From assembly GCF_014645795.1 (NCBI RefSeq), contig NZ_BMMK01000003.1, forward strand, positions 250,319-314,318: a DNA stretch of 64,000 bases, in the 5' to 3' direction. Source of the stretch: Longimycelium tulufanense (GTDB lineage: Bacteria; Actinomycetota; Actinomycetes; Mycobacteriales; Pseudonocardiaceae). This document shows positions 1 to 8,067 of this stretch, piece after piece (the stretch's first letter is position 1; each line of letters opens with the position of its first letter). The notes below the pieces were generated by a model. It was not told the origin of the DNA, ran no database searches, and saw only the letters and a list, made by a program, of their open reading frames with translations. A program made the translations under genes and the position numbers.

Positions 1-104
1 AGGATGATGAACTCGCCGTCGGCGATCTCGACGTCCACCTCCCGGACGGCCAACGCGCCGTCCGGGTACCGCTTGGTCACCTTGTCCAGCACGATGTCGG
101 CCAT
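1..104 (-). CDS. sugC: Trehalose ABC transporter ATP-binding protein, 5' part only (SugC-like)
   Basis: Only the first ~34 codons lie in the window; the gene runs off the left edge. The visible N-terminus (MADIVLDKVTKRYPDG, then VDVEIADGEF) is the usual first beta-sheet of MalK/UgpC/SugC-type ABC ATPases; the Walker A motif would follow just outside. The ATG at 104 sits 5 nt after the sugB stop, so it is the last gene of the lpqY-sugA-sugB-sugC operon. Family knowledge: it would energise sugar import at the inner face of the membrane. The SugC assignment rests on operon context; any MalK-family ATPase would look the same over this stretch. Confidence 0.85.
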   Translation of the reverse strand, partial: MADIVLDKVTKRYPDGALAVREVDVEIADGEFII

Positions 105-109
105 TGGCT

Positions 110-955
110 TCACCCCTTGACAGCGCCGGACGTCAGGCCGGCGACGATACGGCGCTGGAAGAACAGCACGAACACGATGATCGGGATCGTGATCACCACG
201 GCGGCCGCGGAGATGGTCCCGGTCGGGTCCTCGAACTGGGAGGCTCCGGTGAAGAACGACAGCGCCGCCGGCACGGTCCGCGCCCGTTCGGTTGAGGTCA
301 GCGAGATCGCGAACAGGAAGTCGTTCCAGGCGAAGATGAACACCAGGATCGCGGTGGTGAACACACCGGGCGCGGCCAGCGGCGCGATCACCTTGAGGAA
401 CGCCTGGGCCGGGGTGGCCCCGTCCATCTTGGCCGCCTTCTCCAGCTCCCACGGGATCTCCCGGAAGAACGCCGAGAGCGTGTAGATCGCCAGCGGCAGG
501 GCGAACGTGATGTAGGGCAGGATCAGGCCCGGCCAGGTGTCGAACAGCCCGAGGGCGCGCTCGATGTCGAACAACGGCGAGACCAGTGACACCTGCGGGA
601 ACATCGCGATCAGCAGCGAGACGCCGATCAGGGCGCGCTTGCCGGGAAAGTCGAGCCGAGCGACGGCGTAGGCCGCCATGGTGCCGAGAACGACCGCGAT
701 CAGGGTGGCGATCAGCGCGATGCCGATGGAGTTCACCAGGGCACGGACGAACTCGGTCGTCGTGAAGATCTCCTGGTAGTTGTCCAGTGTCCACTCACGG
801 GGGACGAAGTTGCCGTCGGTGATCGTGCCCTTGGTCTTGAACGACAATGACACGATCCAGAGCACCGGCACCAGCGCGTAAACCACGACGACCACGTCGA
901 GCAGCGCCCACTTCGCCTTGCGGGCAGGGGTTTCCGCCCCACCGATGACGGCCAT
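110..955 (-). CDS. sugB: Sugar ABC transporter permease (SugB-like)
   Basis: 281-residue integral membrane permease of the MalG/SugB type. Hydrophobic segments begin around residue 18 ([18 protein letters not shown]), and the cytoplasmic EAA loop ([18 protein letters not shown], about residues 172-190) is the ATPase contact site. I chose the ATG at 955 because GGGGAGG lies 5 nt upstream; a TTG one codon earlier is too close. It overlaps the sugA stop by one base (TGATG), indicating translational coupling. With SugA it should form the pore of a trehalose-type importer; substrate is inferred from synteny with M. tuberculosis lpqY-sugABC. Confidence 0.9.
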   Translation of the reverse strand: MAVIGGAETPARKAKWALLDVVVVVYALVPVLWIVSLSFKTKGTITDGNFVPREWTLDNYQEIFTTTEFVRALVNSIGIALIATLIAVVLGTMAAYAVARLDFPGKRALIGVSLLIAMFPQVSLVSPLFDIERALGLFDTWPGLILPYITFALPLAIYTLSAFFREIPWELEKAAKMDGATPAQAFLKVIAPLAAPGVFTTAILVFIFAWNDFLFAISLTSTERARTVPAALSFFTGASQFEDPTGTISAAAVVITIPIIVFVLFFQRRIVAGLTSGAVKG

Positions 956-1899
956 CAACGCCTCCCCTCCCGGTCACTGCCCGGCGCCGCCGTACCGAAC
1001 ACCTTGATGAAGACGAACGCGATCACCGCCACCGCAAGGAAGATCAGTACCGACATGGTCGCGCCGATCCCGAGGTTCAACCCGCGAATCAGGTTGTTGT
1101 AGGTCAGGATCGAGACCGAGGACGTACCCTGTGCTCCACCGGTGAGCACGAAGATGTTGTCGAAGATGCGGAACGCATCCAGGGTGCGGAACAGCAGCGC
1201 CACCAGGATCGCCGGCTTCATCACCGGGATCATCACTTTGGTGAACCGCTGCCAGGCGTTGGCTCCGTCCATCGCCGCGGCGCGCAACAGCTCGTCGGGC
1301 ACCAGCGCCAGTCCTGCCATCAACAGCAGTGCCATGAACGGGGTCGTCTTCCACACCTCGGCCAGCGCGATGATGGCCAGCGAGGCGAACCGGTCGGTGA
1401 GCGGAGCCTCCCCCTGGGCGAATGTCTCGGCCAGGTAGCCGGTGTTCGGGCTCCAGGCGAAACGCCAGCTGAATGCGGCGACGACGGTGACGATTCCGTA
1501 CGGCACCAGGGTCACCGTCCGTACCAGGCCACGGCCGACGAGTGCGCGGTGCATGATCATCGCGAGTGCCATTCCCAGTACCAGCTCGACCGCCACCGTG
1601 ACCACGGTGAGTCCGACAGTGACCCAGAACGCCTGCCACCAGTACTGGTTGCTCAGCACGATCACGTAGTTCTGGAGCCCGACGAACTCACGTTGCGCCG
1701 GGAAACGCAGGTCGTATCGCTGCAGGGAAAGCCAGACCGAGTAGGCGATCGGGTAGCCGGTCACCGCGACCATCACCAGGGCCGCGGGGGCACACAGCAG
1801 CCAGGCCAGGCGGCGCTCGGCGCGCTTGCCCGCACTGGGTTTCCGGCCAGTTCTCCCCCGAGCCTCCTCGGCCGCCGAGGGTGTGCGGACGATGCTCAC
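955..1899 (-). CDS. sugA: Sugar ABC transporter permease (SugA-like)
   Basis: 314-residue permease of the MalF/SugA type. A basic cytoplasmic N-terminus (about residues 1-30) precedes the first membrane span ([20 protein letters not shown]), several further spans follow, and the EAA loop reads [20 protein letters not shown] near residues 200-220. The GTG start at 1899 overlaps the lpqY stop by 4 nt (GTGA), and the gene overlaps sugB by one base, so all three are coupled. It should pair with SugB as the heterodimeric channel. Substrate specificity cannot be read from the permease itself. Confidence 0.9.
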   Translation of the reverse strand: MSIVRTPSAAEEARGRTGRKPSAGKRAERRLAWLLCAPAALVMVAVTGYPIAYSVWLSLQRYDLRFPAQREFVGLQNYVIVLSNQYWWQAFWVTVGLTVVTVAVELVLGMALAMIMHRALVGRGLVRTVTLVPYGIVTVVAAFSWRFAWSPNTGYLAETFAQGEAPLTDRFASLAIIALAEVWKTTPFMALLLMAGLALVPDELLRAAAMDGANAWQRFTKVMIPVMKPAILVALLFRTLDAFRIFDNIFVLTGGAQGTSSVSILTYNNLIRGLNLGIGATMSVLIFLAVAVIAFVFIKVFGTAAPGSDREGRR

Positions 1900-3164
1900 G
1901 GCAACACCCCCTTGGATTCCAGGGCATCCTGGAGCTCGGTGCGCATCCGCGCGGCGGTGCGCTCCGGGTCTATCGCGCTCGGCGGTGAGAGAAGGGTGGA
2001 CAGCACGGTCGACACGTTCTGGTAGGCCGGTGTCACCGGGCGCAGCGCGGCGTCCTTCAGCTCCTCCCGGATGGTTTCCTTCATCGGGTATGCCTCGGCG
2101 ATCTCGGGCTCGTCATACACCGATTCGATCGTGGGCGGGACGCCGTCCTTGACCGCGGAGAACTTCTGGTGCTCCGGATTGCGAAGGCACAGGGCGGCCT
2201 CGAACGCCTCGCCGGGGTGCCGGGAGTAGGAGCTGATCGCGTAGTTGGCGCCGCCGATGGTGGCGCGTCCGGGCTGGCCGGGGTCGACTCCCGGCAGCCG
2301 CGCCCACTTCATGTTCCTGAAGACGTCCGGGTTGCCGGCCTTTGTCGCGGGGTGGACGAACGGCCAGTTGATCTGGAAGGCACCGTCGCCGGCCTGGAAG
2401 GCCAGGCGGACACCGTCCTCCTTGTGATTCTCCAGTGCGGGGTTGGTGACCCCGGAGGTGGCGAAGTCCTTGAGCACGCGCAACGCCCGTACGGCGCCGT
2501 CGTCGACCACGGCCCGCGTGCCGTCCTCGGAGACGATTCGACCACCGGCAGAGGCGACGAGGTTGTTGTAGTTGACGACGAGGCCCTCGTACTGGGCGCC
2601 CGTGATCAGGATCGCGCTCGGCTTGCCCTGTTCGGCGAGCCGTTGCGCCACCTGGATCATCTCCGACCAGGTGCGTGGTGGCTGGTCCACCAGGTCGGAG
2701 CGGTACCACAGCAGTTGGACGTTGGTGTTCTTGGTGACGGCGTAGACCTTGCCGTGCCACCGGGCGGATTCCAGCGGTCCGGGGAGGACGTCCCGCGCGG
2801 CCGCCGCCTTCGTCTCCCCGGTCCACTCCCGGATCCAGCCGGCCTCGGCGAACTCCGCGGTCCAGGTGGTGTCGAGCCCGAGGACGTCCAGTTCGGTGTC
2901 CCGGGCGGCCAGCCGACGCACCAGTTGCTCCCGCTGGCCGTCGGCGTCCCGCGGCAGCTTGTGGTAGACGATCCGGTACCGCCCGGCCGCCTCCCGGTTG
3001 CAGTCGTCGACCACGGTCTGCAGGTTCTGTTCGGGCGCGTGGTAGAGGTTGATCGTGGGCGGCCCGGAATCCTGGGCCCCGCACGCCGCCAAGGCCGGCG
3101 CGGCGAGCAACGCGACCCCCAGCAGCGCTCCTCTTCGTCGCCCCCTGCGCGCGGGGCACTCCAT
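1896..3164 (-). CDS. lpqY: Trehalose/sugar-binding lipoprotein (LpqY-like)
   Basis: 422-residue extracytoplasmic solute-binding protein, family 1 (MalE-like). The signal peptide has a basic start (ARRGRRRG), a hydrophobic core and a lipobox LAAC with Cys28, so it should be lipid-anchored outside the membrane. I chose the ATG at 3164 because GGAAGGAGG precedes it by about 9 nt; the reading frame stays open 41 codons further but without a ribosome site. First gene of the lpqY-sugABC operon. In mycobacteria this system recycles trehalose released during mycolate transfer; whether this organism makes mycolates is not known from the window. Confidence 0.9.
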   Translation of the reverse strand: MECPARRGRRRGALLGVALLAAPALAACGAQDSGPPTINLYHAPEQNLQTVVDDCNREAAGRYRIVYHKLPRDADGQREQLVRRLAARDTELDVLGLDTTWTAEFAEAGWIREWTGETKAAAARDVLPGPLESARWHGKVYAVTKNTNVQLLWYRSDLVDQPPRTWSEMIQVAQRLAEQGKPSAILITGAQYEGLVVNYNNLVASAGGRIVSEDGTRAVVDDGAVRALRVLKDFATSGVTNPALENHKEDGVRLAFQAGDGAFQINWPFVHPATKAGNPDVFRNMKWARLPGVDPGQPGRATIGGANYAISSYSRHPGEAFEAALCLRNPEHQKFSAVKDGVPPTIESVYDEPEIAEAYPMKETIREELKDAALRPVTPAYQNVSTVLSTLLSPPSAIDPERTAARMRTELQDALESKGVLP

Positions 3165-3404
3165 CGCTGTCCAGCCTCCTTCCCGGGCGCCGCCGGGAAC
3201 GAGCCGCGGCGGGCCGCACGACGCGCGCCGCCACCGGCGCGTCGCTCCTGCCCCGACCGGGGGAAGTACCGCTGTGCGGTGGGACACACCCCGGCCGGTG
3301 GACCGAACCTAAGACGCTTGATCAGCGCCCGCAACCGGTTCCGGCAATCAGCCGGACCACTCGGCGTTGCAGTCCGGTCACAGCCGGAGAGCGCGGCGCG
3401 GCGC

Positions 3405-3929
3405 TCAGCTCTGCCCCGGTGGTCGCATCGCGAGCCGGGCGAGCATGTCGCGGCCGCGCTCGGCGTTGCGCGGCTGGCACAGCACGTCGTAGCGGCCGGC
3501 CACGAGCTGGCTGGCCGAGCTGAAGTCACGCACGCCGCGTGCCGAGGCGTAGCCGGCCGCGGCGAAGATGATCCCGAACACCACGCCGACGGCCAGGCCG
3601 ACCAGGATCGGACCGAAGGTCGGACCGGGCGTGCCGCTGAACAGGCTGAGCAGGACGCCGACGAACAGGCCGAACCAGGCGCCGGAGGCGGCACCGGTGC
3701 CCAGCACGCGCCCCCAGCTGAGCCGGCCGGTGACCCGCTCGACGAGCATCAGGTCGACGCCGACGATCGTGACGTCCTGGACCGGGAAGTTGTTGTCGGC
3801 GAGGTGATCGACGGCGCGTTGTGCCTCCTCGTAACGGCTGTAGGAGCCGATCGGCCAGCCGGTGGGCGGGGTCGGCAGGCGCGGCGGGCCGGCGGCCGGC
3901 CGGTTCGGGCCGGTGAACGGGCTCGACAC
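3405..3929 (-). CDS. General-stress-protein-17M-like membrane protein
   Basis: About 174 residues. The N-terminal third is proline-rich; a domain follows with the GSYSRYEEAQRAVDHLADNNFPVQDVTIVG-type core (shown here only in part: GSYSRYEEAQRAVDHL) seen in general stress protein 17M/YflT-like proteins. Two glycine-rich hydrophobic segments (about residues 80-130) look membrane-embedded. The start is ambiguous: GTG 3929 lies 8 nt after GGAGG and is my choice; ATG 3935 and GTG 3938 are almost on top of that site. M. tuberculosis Rv1234 occupies the same place beside lpqY. Biochemical role unknown. Confidence 0.7.
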   Translation of the reverse strand: MSSPFTGPNRPAAGPPRLPTPPTGWPIGSYSRYEEAQRAVDHLADNNFPVQDVTIVGVDLMLVERVTGRLSWGRVLGTGAASGAWFGLFVGVLLSLFSGTPGPTFGPILVGLAVGVVFGIIFAAAGYASARGVRDFSSASQLVAGRYDVLCQPRNAERGRDMLARLAMRPPGQS

Positions 3930-4002
3930 TTCCATCACCTCCGGGGGCTACCCCCATCCTGCCAACGACGTCGATCGGTGGCAGCGCCAACCCGGCAAAC
4001 CG

Positions 4003-4056
4003 GACGGAGCGCCGGGTACCGGGACGTTCACGCCCCTGTGTACCCGGCGCTCCGTC
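4003..4056 (-). terminator. Hairpin downstream of the acyl-CoA dehydrogenase gene
   Basis: A perfect 17-bp inverted repeat (4003-4019 with 4040-4056, loop about 20 nt) starts 8 nt past the stop of the dehydrogenase gene. There is no clear U-tract, as is common in high-GC actinobacteria. It probably ends the dehydrogenase transcript before the stress-protein gene. Confidence 0.65.
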
Positions 4057-4063
4057 GAGGTGA

Positions 4064-5260
4064 TCAACCGCGTTGCCGGTACTCCCGCAGCAGGCCCCGG
4101 CTGATGATCATCTTCTGGATCTCGCTGGTGCCCTCGCCGATGAGCAGGAAGGGTGCCTCCCGCATGAGGCGCTCGATCTCGTACTCCTTGGAGTAGCCGT
4201 AGCCGCCGTGGATGCGGAACGCGTCCTGGGTGACCTCGGCGCAGTACTCGGAGGCCAGCAGCTTGGCCATGCCGGCCTCGACGTCGTTGCGCTGGCCGGA
4301 GTCCTTCAGCCGGGCGGCGTTGACCATCATCAGGTGCGCGGCCTCGACCTTGGTGGCCATCTCGGCGAGCTTGAAGGCAACGGCCTGGTGTTCGGCGATG
4401 GCCTTGCCGAAGGTCCTGCGCTGCTGGGCGTAGGCCACGGCGAGCTCGAAGGCCCGGATCGCGATACCGCAGGCGCGGGCGGCCACGTTGACCCGGCCAA
4501 CCTCGACGCCGTCCATCATGTGCCGGAAGCCACGGCCGGGGACGCCGCCGAGGACGGCGTCCGCGCCGATGCGGTAGCCGTCGAGCACCAGTTCGGTGGT
4601 GTCGACGCCCTTGTAGCCCATCTTCTCGATCTTGCCGGGGACGATCAGTCCCGGGGCAACCTCGCCGTAGCCGACCGGCTTCTCCACCAGAAAGGTGGTC
4701 AGGTTCTCGTGTGCCTTCTCCGCGCCCTCGTCGGTACGGACCAGCAGCGCGACCAGGTTGGCGGTGCCGCCGTTGGTCAGCCACATCTTCTGGCCGTCGA
4801 CGACGTAGTCGTCGCCGTCCCGCTTGGCCCGCGTCTTGATGGCGGCCACGTCGGAGCCCAGGTCGGGCTCGGACATGGAGAAGGCACCGCGCAGCTCGCC
4901 GGTGGCCATCCGGGGCAGGAAGTGCGCCTTCTGTTCGTCGGTGCCGTGCCTGCCGATCATGTAGGCGGTGATGAAGTGGGTGTTGATCACGCCGGAGACG
5001 CTCATCCAGCCGCGGGCGATCTCCTCGACGACCAGCGCGTAGGTGAGCAGGGACTCGCCGAGCCCGCCGTACTCCTCGTCGATGGTGAGGCCGAACAGCC
5101 CCATCTCCTTCATGCCCTCGACGATGTCGGTGGGGTAGGCGTCGGCCTTCTCCAGCGCCTGGGCGTGCGGGATGACCTCCTTCTCCACGAAGTCGTGGAC
5201 GGTGGCGAGGATCTCCTGCTGCACATCGGTGAGACCGGCAGTCCGGGCGAGCCGGGCCAT
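4064..5260 (-). CDS. Acyl-CoA dehydrogenase
   Basis: 398-residue flavoprotein with the complete acyl-CoA dehydrogenase architecture: helical N-domain from residue ~7, the middle beta-domain signature (AFSMSEPDLGSDVAAI, about residues 122-137) and the C-terminal helical domain ending in IGEGTSEIQKMIISRGLL, which carries the position of the catalytic glutamate. Start ATG 5260 chosen because AAAGGGGAG lies about 7 nt upstream. It should introduce the alpha-beta double bond in an acyl-CoA, passing electrons to ETF. Substrate is unresolved. It stands alone; the nearest CoA-metabolism gene, the lyase at 13.8 kb, is separated by the accessory block. Confidence 0.9.
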   Translation of the reverse strand: MARLARTAGLTDVQQEILATVHDFVEKEVIPHAQALEKADAYPTDIVEGMKEMGLFGLTIDEEYGGLGESLLTYALVVEEIARGWMSVSGVINTHFITAYMIGRHGTDEQKAHFLPRMATGELRGAFSMSEPDLGSDVAAIKTRAKRDGDDYVVDGQKMWLTNGGTANLVALLVRTDEGAEKAHENLTTFLVEKPVGYGEVAPGLIVPGKIEKMGYKGVDTTELVLDGYRIGADAVLGGVPGRGFRHMMDGVEVGRVNVAARACGIAIRAFELAVAYAQQRRTFGKAIAEHQAVAFKLAEMATKVEAAHLMMVNAARLKDSGQRNDVEAGMAKLLASEYCAEVTQDAFRIHGGYGYSKEYEIERLMREAPFLLIGEGTSEIQKMIISRGLLREYRQRG

Positions 5261-5513
5261 TACGCGCTCCCCTTTCGTCGCGTGGCGCCGCCGGGCCACG
5301 GGCGGCGCGGGCCCGGCGCTGGGTTACCGGCGAGTATCTGCCACTCCAAGGCCGTAGGGAAGGCTCCCGGACGGTTGAGGCGCAGGTCACGGGCGGTGGC
5401 CAAGGCCCCGACCGAGGGTAGGAGCACCAAGCGCCGGTGGGACGGCCCCCTCCCTCCCGGGGGCTGACGCCCCGCGTCCAGCGTAGTGAGTGGCGAAACA
5501 GCAGGTCAAAGCG

Positions 5514-5542
5514 CTGTCCACAGGGTCGGGGGCTTATCCACA
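5514..5542 (+). promoter_or_regulatory. Pair of DnaA-box-like sites
   Basis: CTGTCCACA at 5514-5522 and a perfect TTATCCACA at 5534-5542 stand in the same orientation with starts exactly 20 bp apart, two helical turns. The consensus TTATCCACA/TTGTCCACA is the established DnaA box. Function here is unknown; no replication genes are nearby. A matching pair occurs at 57841. Confidence 0.45.
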
Positions 5543-5645
5543 CCAGATCAGAAAGCCTTGACAAGCGGCCGGGAAGGCCGGTGGGTGGCGCTGCCCGGCG
5601 GCCGGGGGCTCCCCCGGGACGCGCCACCCGCGTTGAATTGCTCGT

Positions 5646-5708
5646 CTCCGGGCTTCGCTGCGCACCTTGTCACCGCGTCGCGACGCTCGCTTCGCCCGTC
5701 ACCGAGCG
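5646..5708 (+). repeat. Dispersed repeat, copy 1 (intergenic)
   Basis: 63-bp element sharing a first block of 27 identical bases and a last block of 24 identical bases with 35650-35708; the central 8-12 bases differ. It begins CTCCGGGCTTCGCTGCGCAC and ends GCTTCGCCCGTCACCGAGCG. This copy lies immediately downstream of the zinc-ribbon gene. Confidence 0.8.
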
Positions 5709-5716
5709 TGGCCGGT

Positions 5717-5959
5717 TCAGCTCGCGACCAGTTCCAGGCTGTAGCCGCAATGCCGGCAGGTCGCGGCGAAGACGTGAACCTGCTCGCCGCAACCGTCGCA
5801 GGGGCGCAGGCTGCGCTCCAGCAGGTCGTCGGGGCGGCGTCGGGGGAAGAGGCGAAGGGCGCGACGCAACGCGCCCACGGGATGTTCGGGGTTGGACATG
5901 GCGAGCAGCCTGACCCGAAACCACATCCCGGTGACAACTCGACGAATGGTGGTGTGCAT
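5717..5959 (-). CDS. Small zinc-ribbon protein
   Basis: 80 residues. The C-terminal half carries two CxxC knuckles, CDGCGEQVHVFAATCRHCGY (about residues 54-73), the layout of a small zinc ribbon; the N-terminal part is basic. Start ATG 5959 is preceded by a GGTGGTGAG sequence; internal ATG 5899 (MSNPEHPVG) is possible but lacks one. No enzymatic domain. Zinc ribbons of this size often bind nucleic acid or a partner protein; no function can be assigned. The frame's GC pattern and the conserved knuckles make it a real gene more likely than not. Confidence 0.6.
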   Translation of the reverse strand: MHTTIRRVVTGMWFRVRLLAMSNPEHPVGALRRALRLFPRRRPDDLLERSLRPCDGCGEQVHVFAATCRHCGYSLELVAS

Positions 5960-6307
5960 GATCTCACCACCCGTTTTGACAAGACGCGTTTCGCCGATGG
6001 CGGACAGTAGTTCGATCAGTGACGCTACCCACTGATTCGCACTGTGTGTAACGCGAGCTCGGCGACCATGTACGGGTTGTCACCGCAACACGCTCCGCAA
6101 CGTCGGCGCCACTGTCTACCAGCAGGCTATTTCGCTCGGTGAAAATCTGACGAGCCCCGGTCGGCACGGGGGTGCAACTTGCTCGCCCACAAACTCCGCG
6201 TGAAATATGCCGCCAATTCCGACATTCCCTCTCGCCTCATCCGGAACGATCAAGCAGAATCGTCGTCACGAACCCAGGCCGCGTCCCCCTGGACCTGTGG
6301 AGGCACG
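5960..6307. other. Lower-GC intergenic region
   Basis: 348 nt between divergent genes. It is noticeably less GC-rich than its surroundings. It should carry promoters for the zinc-ribbon gene and the first glycosyltransferase. The plus frame ahead of the glycosyltransferase is open but reads as low-complexity, unrelated sequence, so I treat it as untranslated. Confidence 0.5.
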
Positions 6308-7873
6308 GTGACGCAGATCGCGATGTCGCCGGAGCACGGGCGCCCGAAACACGCGCAGTCAGACATCCCCTTCGCTTGGAAGCCGGTGGCGCCGGTCGCG
6401 GCCGCCGTCGGGCTCGTCCTGGCACTGACCATCACGCGGTACGGCTACGACGGTGACGAGATCTATTTCGTGGCCGCCGGCCATCACCTGGACTGGGGTT
6501 ATGTCGACCAACCCCCGCTGCTTCCCCTCCTCGCCGGGATGCTGGACGCGCTGGCCCCGGGGAACCTGGTCGTATTGCGCATTCCAGCGATCTTGTTGAC
6601 CGTCGCCGGGGTGTTCCTGACCGCGGCGATCGCGCGAGAATTCGGCGCACAGGCCAGGGCACAGGTGATCGCGGCAGCAACCTATGCCGTCTCACCGTTC
6701 ATGCTCTATTTCGGCCACTCCTTCACCACAACAACCGTCAACGTCTTCCTGACGGCACTCGTCACGTGGCTGCTGGTCCGCTGGACACGCCTGCGACACG
6801 ACGTCCTGCTGCTCTGGGCGGGCCTGGCCACCGCGGTCGCGCTGCTGGCCAAGTACCTGATCGTGTCATTCTGGGCGATCGCGATCACCAGCGTGCTCGT
6901 CGTGGGTCCGCGGGACCTGCTCCGGCGACCCCGGCTGTGGGTCGGCGGGGCGGTGGCCCTGCTGGCCGCGGCGCCAAGCCTCATCTGGCAAGCCGACCAC
7001 GGCTGGCCTCAGTTCTCCATGACCAAGGCGATCGCGCTCGAGCAACAGACGTACTTCTACGGGCGACTGGGTTTCGTGCCGATGGTGCTGGTGAACGCCG
7101 GCCTGCTGGTGGGTGCGGTCCTGTTCTGCTACGGGCTGTGGCGGCTGCTGAGGGCCCCCCGATTGCGGCCTTACCGGTTCCTCGGCTGGACGTTCGTCGG
7201 ACTGCTGGTCGTCTTCCTGTGGACCAACGGACGGGCGTCCTACCTCATGGGCGTGCTCCCGGTGCTGTGGGCGGTCGCCGCCGCGGAGATCCAGGTCCGC
7301 AAGCCGGCGATGTGGTGGCGCTGGGCGCCGACCTGGCCCGTCTACGCCCTGACCGGTGTGCTGTCGGTGGTCGGAGCACTGCCGGTGTTGCCGGTGTCCA
7401 CCGCGGCCCAGACCGGAAGCCTCGCGCTCCTACAGGACGGGTGGCCGAGCCTGGTCGAGACCGTGAGCAAGGCGTACCACACGCTTCCTGTCTCGGCCAC
7501 CGACAAGATCGTGCTCGTCGGCGAGACCTACCAGTACGCCGCCGTTCTCGACCAACTCGGCCCACGGCACGGGCTTCCCCCCGTCTATGGCGGGCATCGC
7601 GGGTACTGGTACTTCGGTCGGCCATCCGACGACACCAACGCCGTGATGGTTGTCGGCGGTGACGGATCCGCGCTACGCAAGCACTTCGCGCAGGTGCAAC
7701 TCCTGGCGCAGTACAACGATGGCAAGCCGTCGCCGAACCCGGCGTTGGGCGCGCCCAGGGTCTGGCTGTGCACCGGTCCACTCCAACCCTGGCCCCAGCT
7801 CTGGGAGGACTTCTACCACCTCAACCTTCCGCCCGAGCTACTCCACCGCACGCCAGCGGAGCGGCGCAGCTGA
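6308..7873 (+). CDS. GT39-type (PMT/ArnT-like) membrane glycosyltransferase A
   Basis: 521-residue polytopic membrane protein. After a short cytoplasmic start it enters a first span and then the luminal acidic signature GYDGDEIYFVAAGHHLDWGY, followed by DQPPLLPLLAG, the hallmark of the dolichyl-phosphate-mannose/ArnT-like PMT_2 family; about ten further hydrophobic spans follow, and a soluble C-terminal region with HRGYWYFGRP. Such enzymes use polyprenyl-phosphate sugars outside the membrane. Start GTG 6308 follows GGAGG by 4 nt; ATG 6323 is an alternative. It is a close paralogue of the next gene. Acceptor unknown. Confidence 0.85.
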   Translation: MTQIAMSPEHGRPKHAQSDIPFAWKPVAPVAAAVGLVLALTITRYGYDGDEIYFVAAGHHLDWGYVDQPPLLPLLAGMLDALAPGNLVVLRIPAILLTVAGVFLTAAIAREFGAQARAQVIAAATYAVSPFMLYFGHSFTTTTVNVFLTALVTWLLVRWTRLRHDVLLLWAGLATAVALLAKYLIVSFWAIAITSVLVVGPRDLLRRPRLWVGGAVALLAAAPSLIWQADHGWPQFSMTKAIALEQQTYFYGRLGFVPMVLVNAGLLVGAVLFCYGLWRLLRAPRLRPYRFLGWTFVGLLVVFLWTNGRASYLMGVLPVLWAVAAAEIQVRKPAMWWRWAPTWPVYALTGVLSVVGALPVLPVSTAAQTGSLALLQDGWPSLVETVSKAYHTLPVSATDKIVLVGETYQYAAVLDQLGPRHGLPPVYGGHRGYWYFGRPSDDTNAVMVVGGDGSALRKHFAQVQLLAQYNDGKPSPNPALGAPRVWLCTGPLQPWPQLWEDFYHLNLPPELLHRTPAERRS

Positions 7874-8067
7874 CCCCGTGCCGGATCACGACCAGGCGGA
7901 CAAACGAACGAAACGCGCCCGCAGGATGTTCGTGAACCATGTAACTCCCTGGAACATCGGCGAAATTCTGGTGGCGGAACGTGTCGTACCCGACCCCAGA
8001 TGCCCCCAGAACCGGAACAGCCAAACAGACTCGGATCGGCATCCCCCGACAAGATCGTGGAGAAGCG

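Larger units (their letters stand above)
5261..5716. other. Intergenic region with DnaA-box pair and dispersed repeat
   Basis: 456 nt without a convincing gene. It holds the promoter side of the acyl-CoA dehydrogenase gene, two DnaA-box-like sites 20 bp apart (5514 and 5534), and copy 1 of a dispersed repeat (5646-5708) just past the stop of the zinc-ribbon gene. Possible frames here are short and lack start signals. Confidence 0.6.

Noticed and set aside
2169..4196. 675-codon plus-strand frame opposite lpqY and the stress protein
   Set aside because: Composition is that of a third-position GC shadow; no domain, no ribosome site.
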